From contig NZ_CP130943.1 in the NCBI RefSeq assembly GCF_030656875.1, positions 4,278,001-4,342,000 of the forward strand: a stretch of 64,000 nucleotides of DNA. The letters are read 5' to 3'. The notes below the pieces were generated by a model. The model saw only the letters and a list, made by a program, of their open reading frames with translations. It did no database searches and was not told the DNA's origin. The stretch comes from Prescottella sp. R16. Lineage in GTDB: Bacteria > Actinomycetota > Actinomycetes > Mycobacteriales > Mycobacteriaceae. Positions 59,670 through 64,000 of this stretch are shown here, piece after piece (the first letter of the stretch is position 1; the number at the start of each line of letters is the position of its first letter). A program made the position numbers and the translations under genes.

Positions 59670-61208
59670 GTGAGAACGATGCTGGTGCCCGACAGCGACG
59701 GTGCCACGCTGATCCGGACCGACGAGTCCGGCAACCCGGTGGAGGCGCCGCGGCGTACGGCCGACGTCGCGGCGACGGTCCGGGAGATCGAGGCGACCGA
59801 GCATCCCCGCTGGGTGTTCGAGGACAGCGCGCGTGCCTGTCCGCCCCTGCTGGCGGCGGGGGTGCGTGTGGCGAGAAGCCACGACCTGCGGTTGACGGGC
59901 GCGCTGCTCGACATGCGGGCCGGACGGTTCACCTCGGCGCCCGACATGCCCGTCGACGACCGTCCCAGCCTGTTCGACGCGGTCCCGTCCACCGCACCCG
60001 AGGTGGTGATCGAGCGGCACCGCCGCCAGCTCGCGGCCATCGCGGACGATCCGCGGCTGCGCCTGCTGGTGGCCGCCGAGTCTGCGGGCGGGCTCGCGGC
60101 CGCCGAGATGAGCCACGACGGGCTGCCGTTCTCCACCGACGCGCACCTGGCACTGCTCGCCGACGCGCTCGGCCCGCGCACCCGGGACGACATGTTGCCC
60201 GTCCGCCTGCACGAGGTGGCCGACGAGGTGTCGGCGGCGTTCGGGCGTCAGGTCAATCCGGCGTCGCAGCCCGAGGTGGTCGCGGCGTTCGCACGCGAGG
60301 GCATCGAACTGGCGTCCACCCGCAAGTACCTGCTGCGGGAGATCGACCATCCGGCCGTGGAGCCGCTGCTGCGGTACCGCGATCTGGCGAAGCTGCACAG
60401 CACCAACGGGTGGACGTGGCTCGACGCGTGGGTGCGCGGCAACCGGTTCCGGCCGGTGTACGTGCCGGGTGCGGTGGTGTCGGGGCGGTGGGCCAGCCGC
60501 GGTGGCGGCGCGCTGCAGATTCCGAAGGCGTTGCGCTCGAGTGTGATCGCCGATCCCGGGCACACCTTCGTGACCGCCGACGCCGGCCAGCTCGAGCCGC
60601 GCATCCTCGCAGCGATGTCCGGCGATCCGCGGATGACCGCCGCCGCCGGCACCGACGATCTGTACGCCCTCGTCGCGGCCGAGGTGTTCCGCGGCGACCG
60701 CGCCAAGGCCAAGATCGCGATCCTCGGTGTCCTCTACGGCGCCACGGCCGGGGAGGCCCGCGCGCTGTTGACCATGCTGCGCAAGCGCTTTCCCACCGCT
60801 GTCCAGCTGGTCGAGGACGCGGCTCGCGCAGGCGAGCGCGGCGAGGTGGTGCACTCGTGGCTCGGCCGCGCCTGCCCGCCGCCGTCGGAGGGGTGGTGGT
60901 CGAACGGGGACGCCCATGCCCGCGGCCGGTTCACCCGCAATTTCGTCGTGCAGGCAACGGCCGCCGAGTGGGCACTGTGCCTGCTCGCGGATCTGCGTCG
61001 ACGCCTCGCCGACGCTCCCGGGGACGGGGAGTTGGTGTTCTTCCAGCACGACGAGGTGGTGGTCCACACTCGGCGCCCCGATGCCGCCACCGCCCACGTT
61101 CTGGCGGCCGCGGAGGCCGCGACCCGACTGCTGTTCGGCGCGACGGCCGTCCGGTTTCCGATGGATATCGGGGTTCGGGACTGTTATGCCGAACCCGAGT
61201 CTCTGTAA
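59670..61208 (+). CDS. DNA polymerase I-like (family A) protein
   Basis: This 512-aa protein belongs to the actinobacterial group annotated as bifunctional 3'-5' exonuclease/DNA polymerase. Polymerase motif A is TADAGQLEPRIL (near 304), motif B is RAKAKIAILGVLYG (near 346) and motif C is FQHDEVVVH (near 460). In motif B the Arg, Lys and Tyr of the O helix are kept, but Leu stands at the place of E. coli Phe762. The N-terminal 180 residues show no DEDD acidic motifs that I can recognise, so exonuclease activity is doubtful, and there is no 5'-nuclease domain. GTG at 59670 gives the family N-terminus. A repair or translesion role is possible. Confidence 0.75.
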   Translation: MRTMLVPDSDGATLIRTDESGNPVEAPRRTADVAATVREIEATEHPRWVFEDSARACPPLLAAGVRVARSHDLRLTGALLDMRAGRFTSAPDMPVDDRPSLFDAVPSTAPEVVIERHRRQLAAIADDPRLRLLVAAESAGGLAAAEMSHDGLPFSTDAHLALLADALGPRTRDDMLPVRLHEVADEVSAAFGRQVNPASQPEVVAAFAREGIELASTRKYLLREIDHPAVEPLLRYRDLAKLHSTNGWTWLDAWVRGNRFRPVYVPGAVVSGRWASRGGGALQIPKALRSSVIADPGHTFVTADAGQLEPRILAAMSGDPRMTAAAGTDDLYALVAAEVFRGDRAKAKIAILGVLYGATAGEARALLTMLRKRFPTAVQLVEDAARAGERGEVVHSWLGRACPPPSEGWWSNGDAHARGRFTRNFVVQATAAEWALCLLADLRRRLADAPGDGELVFFQHDEVVVHTRRPDAATAHVLAAAEAATRLLFGATAVRFPMDIGVRDCYAEPESL

Positions 61209-61310
61209 CCGGGACCACACGAGCCTGACCTCTCCTGAATCCGTATCGTCGATTTCGAACGGATGTCTTGTCGTATTCACTACGACCACAACCACATCGG
61301 AGGACAGAAC

Positions 61311-62054
61311 ATGAGGCTCGAGGGCAAGGTTGCGATCGTCACCGGCGGTGCGGGCGGTATCGGCCGCGGCATCGTGCGCGCGTTCACGAAGGAGGGCGCA
61401 AAGGTCCTGGTCGTCGACATCAACGACGACGCCGGTGCCGCGCTCGAGGCCGAGCTCGGTGACGCGGTCCGCTTCCTGAAGGCCGACATCTCGAAGCAGG
61501 AGAGCGCCGCGCAGATCCGCGACGCGGCCGTCGACGCATTCGGCTCGGTGAGCGTGCTGGTCAACAACGCGCACGCGTCCCGGCAGGCGCCGCTGCTCGA
61601 GACGACGCAGGAGATGATGGACCTGTCGTTCGGCACCGGCTTCTACCCGACGCTCTGGCTGATGCAGGCCTGCTACGAGCAGTTGAAGACGAACCAGGGT
61701 TCGATCATCAACTTCGCGTCGGGCGCCGGCATCGAAGGCAAGGTGACGCAGACGTCGTACGCGGCCGCGAAGGAAGCGATCCGCGCGATCAGCCGGGTCG
61801 CCGCGAACGAGTGGGCGAAGGACGGTATCAACGTCAACCTCATCTCGCCGCTCGCCCTCACCGAGGGCATCGAGGCGTACATCGAGGCGAATCCCGCCAT
61901 GGAGGAGATCCTCCTCTCGAGCACTCCGATGCACCGACTCGGCGACCCGGAATCCGACATCGGGCGGGTCGCGGTGTTCCTCGCCAGCGCCGACGCGTCC
62001 TACATGACCGGGCAGACGCTCATGGTCGACGGCGGCACCATCAAGCTGCGCTGA
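61311..62054 (+). CDS. SDR-family oxidoreductase
   Basis: This 247-aa classical SDR has TGGAGGIG (near 12-19), an acidic strand end VVDIND that favours NAD(H), NNAHAS in place of NNAG (near 86), a serine in NFASGAG (near 137) and YAAAK (near 152). The C-terminal GQTLMVDGGTI is typical. Histidine in the NNAG loop is unusual and may shape the active site. GGAGGA precedes the ATG. It is monocistronic and ends in a strong hairpin. The substrate is unknown. Confidence 0.82.
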   Translation: MRLEGKVAIVTGGAGGIGRGIVRAFTKEGAKVLVVDINDDAGAALEAELGDAVRFLKADISKQESAAQIRDAAVDAFGSVSVLVNNAHASRQAPLLETTQEMMDLSFGTGFYPTLWLMQACYEQLKTNQGSIINFASGAGIEGKVTQTSYAAAKEAIRAISRVAANEWAKDGINVNLISPLALTEGIEAYIEANPAMEEILLSSTPMHRLGDPESDIGRVAVFLASADASYMTGQTLMVDGGTIKLR

Positions 62055-62060
62055 CGTCTT

Positions 62061-62098
62061 CCGCCCGGTCGGGTCGTTCGCCGCACCCGACCGGGCGG
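62061..62098 (+). terminator. Terminator after the SDR gene
   Basis: Perfect 14-bp arms (62061-62074 and 62085-62098) have a 10-base loop, 6 nt after the SDR stop and 58 nt before the next gene. There is no U-tract. Confidence 0.7.
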
Positions 62099-62156
62099 TG
62101 CGTGCTGTACTGAGAGGCGTCGGTACTCGGCCGCATCCGTCGACGAGGAGCCCCCG

Positions 62157-64000
62157 ATGACGCGTGTGGAATCGTCCGGTCGGCGGTGGCCGGTGTTCAC
62201 GGTGGTGGCGGTCGCGGTCGTCGTGTTCCTGTTGGGTGGGCTCGGTGGCGGGTTCCAGGGCAAGCTCGCCGACGTGCAGAAGAACGACAATGCGTCGTTC
62301 CTTCCGGCGCAGGCGGAGTCGACGATCGTGACGAACGAGTCGGCGAAGTTCGTGTCGGTGGAGACGGTGCCGGGGGCGGTGGTCTTCCATCGTGACGGCG
62401 GGTTGACGGATGCCGACCGGGCGGCGATCGAGCAGGCCCGCACCACGATCGCGACGATCGACGGGGTGGCGACGGATTCGGTGACGCCCACCCAGTTCTC
62501 GCAGGACGGGTCGACGGCGTCGGTGTTCGTGCCGTTGATCGCGAAGCAGGACGGGACGGCGGTGACCGGGCCCGCGCTCGCCGACACCGAACAGCACGTT
62601 CTCGATGCCGCGCGTGCGGCCGTCGACGGCGGGGTGGAGGTGCTGCCGGCGGGACCGGGCGGCCTGCTGGTGGCGTTCATCGACGCCTTCGAGGGGCTCG
62701 ACAGCACGCTGCTGCTCGTGGCGTTGCTCGTCGTGATCGTGATCCTGCTGGTGGTGTACCGCTCGCCGGTGCTGTGGGTGTTCCCGCTGTTCTCGGCGTT
62801 GTTGGCGCTGGGATTGTCGTCGATGGTGATCTATCTGCTCGCCGACCACGAACTGCTCACGCTCACCGGGCAGAGTCAGGGCATCCTGTTCGTGCTCGTG
62901 ATCGGCGCGGGCACGGACTATGCCCTGCTGCTGATCGCCCGGTATCGGGAGGAACTGCACTTCCACGACAACCGGTTCGACGCCATGATCAAGGCGTGGC
63001 GGGAGTCGGCGCCGGCGATCACGGCGTCGGCGGTCACCGTGATCCTGGGTCTGCTGTGCCTGAGCTTCTCGGAGTTGAACTCCAACAAGAGTCTCGGTCC
63101 GGTCGCCGCGATCGGTATCGCGTGCACGTACGTGGTGATGATGACGTTCCTGCCGGTCGTCCTGTCGGTGGTCGGGCGCTGGGTGTTCTGGCCGCGCACG
63201 CCTCGGGTCGACGGTGCGACGGACCTTGCCACGCACGGGATGTGGGGGCGGATCGCCGGATTCGTGGGACGACGCGACCGGCCCGCCTGGATCGGGGCGA
63301 CGGTGCTGTTGGCGGCGCTGTTCGCAGTCGGTATCGGCAGCCTGCAGACCGACGGGCTGACCGCGACGGAGAACTTCACCGGCACACCCGACGCCGTCCG
63401 CGGGCAGGCACTGTACGACGCCGACTTCGATCCCGGTGCCGGTGCCCCCGCCGTCGTCACGACGAACGCGGCGGCGGTCGATGCGGTGATCGCCGCGGCG
63501 AGCGGTGTCGAGGGGGTGCGGCAGGGACCGGGATCGGTGTGCGTGCAGATCGACCTCGAGAAGGTCGAGGGGCTGCTACGCAATTCCGGCGGTACGACGC
63601 CGGAGCTTCCGCCCGGGTGCCCGCCCGCGATCCTGAACGTCGCCCCGATCGACGGCCGCACGGTTGTCAATGTGGCCCTTGACGATTCGTACGATTCGCC
63701 GGAAGCATTGCAGACCGTGCAGCGGCTGCGGGACGCGTTGCACGAGGTTCCCGGGGCGGACGCCCTCGTCGGTGGTAGTTCGGCGGCAACTCTGGACGTG
63801 CAGACCGCGTCGGTGCACGACCGGAACCTGATCATCCCGATCGTGCTGGTGGTGATCTTCGTCGTTCTCGCGATCCTGTTGCGGGCGCTGCTCACGCCGC
63901 TGATCCTCATCGCGACGGTGGTGCTGAGTTTCGCGGCGACCCTCGGTGTGTCCGGGATCTTCTTCACGCACGTCTTCCATTTCGCGGGTGCCGACCCGTC
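62157..64000 (+). CDS. MMPL-family transporter (5' part, cut by window edge)
   Basis: The first 614 codons of an RND-superfamily MMPL transporter are present; the frame is open at the right edge. TM1 is near residues 12-28 (VFTVVAVAVVVFLLGG). An extracytoplasmic porter domain follows (about 30-180). A block of helices (about 182-345) carries GAGTDYALLLIARYREEL, the Asp-Tyr pair of the proton relay seen in MmpL3-like proteins. A basic cytoplasmic loop, TM7 (near 380) and the second porter domain follow, and the window ends in the second helix block. GAGGAG precedes the ATG. Members export lipids, siderophores or drugs; the substrate here is unknown. Confidence 0.85.
   Translation, partial: MTRVESSGRRWPVFTVVAVAVVVFLLGGLGGGFQGKLADVQKNDNASFLPAQAESTIVTNESAKFVSVETVPGAVVFHRDGGLTDADRAAIEQARTTIATIDGVATDSVTPTQFSQDGSTASVFVPLIAKQDGTAVTGPALADTEQHVLDAARAAVDGGVEVLPAGPGGLLVAFIDAFEGLDSTLLLVALLVVIVILLVVYRSPVLWVFPLFSALLALGLSSMVIYLLADHELLTLTGQSQGILFVLVIGAGTDYALLLIARYREELHFHDNRFDAMIKAWRESAPAITASAVTVILGLLCLSFSELNSNKSLGPVAAIGIACTYVVMMTFLPVVLSVVGRWVFWPRTPRVDGATDLATHGMWGRIAGFVGRRDRPAWIGATVLLAALFAVGIGSLQTDGLTATENFTGTPDAVRGQALYDADFDPGAGAPAVVTTNAAAVDAVIAAASGVEGVRQGPGSVCVQIDLEKVEGLLRNSGGTTPELPPGCPPAILNVAPIDGRTVVNVALDDSYDSPEALQTVQRLRDALHEVPGADALVGGSSAATLDVQTASVHDRNLIIPIVLVVIFVVLAILLRALLTPLILIATVVLSFAATLGVSGIFFTHVFHFAGADP

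Noticed and set aside
58032..63236. 1734-codon open frame on the minus strand
   Set aside because: It lies antisense to the polymerase, SDR and MMPL genes, has very high Arg/His/Asp content and no recognisable motif. It is typical shadow coding in high-GC DNA.

Overview
The window is high-GC actinobacterial DNA, most likely Rhodococcus. The main evidence is a self-sufficient P450 (37186-39486) that reads as CYP116B / P450RhF, a Tat-exported cholesterol oxidase, Hsa/KstD-type steroid genes, and mycolate-actinobacterial features such as MHS transporters, MMPL transporters and many IclR, TetR and MarR regulators. I recognise no rRNA, tRNA, CRISPR array, insertion sequence or phage gene. It looks like ordinary chromosome rich in catabolic genes. 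The host assignment is inferred from protein resemblance alone.

Left part (1-14948): a steroid block. hsaA-hsaC and hsaD-kstD-like genes lie on the minus strand, with hsaB and an iclR beside them. A flavin-dependent LLM oxidoreductase and a SnoaL-like protein follow. Then come a FadD19-like steroid-CoA ligase and a divergent Hsd4A-like dehydrogenase, separated by two KstR-like palindromes, and then the exported cholesterol oxidase choE. Together these cover cholesterol oxidation, side-chain activation, ring dehydrogenation and A/B-ring cleavage. A second extradiol dioxygenase faces a MarR regulator across a perfect palindrome.

Middle-left (15013-30391): a TipA-like MerR with a putative metalloprotease, an amidohydrolase, an old-yellow-enzyme homologue, RNase HI and an AlkA-type glycosylase. 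Next is a coupled LLM / zinc-dehydrogenase / SDR operon facing a LuxR regulator. Then come FabG, an exported small protein, an aldehyde dehydrogenase, two SnoaL proteins, a crotonase and a TetR.

Centre (30426-41781): the homogentisate operon hmgA / unknown 307-aa protein / fahA / scoA / scoB. Every junction is a 4-base ATGA overlap. A marR gene sits upstream, and the same palindrome precedes marR and hmgA. No GST-type maleylacetoacetate isomerase is present, so the unknown protein is the obvious candidate for that step. Next door are iclR, CYP116B, an MHS transporter and an alpha/beta hydrolase.

Right part (41852-64000): an IclR-linked operon (SnoaL, two SDRs, an FAD dehydrogenase, an MHS transporter) of unknown substrate; a MerR with its own leaderless promoter; an MHS transporter plus an aromatic hydroxylase with a fused DUF2783-like tail; a LysR; a DUF1254/DUF1214 protein; and a VLCAD-like acyl-CoA dehydrogenase. 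An alpha/beta-hydrolase homologue follows that has lost its nucleophile and histidine. The end holds a DUF808 membrane protein, a DNA polymerase I-like protein with Leu at the 762 position, an SDR, and an MMPL transporter cut by the window edge.
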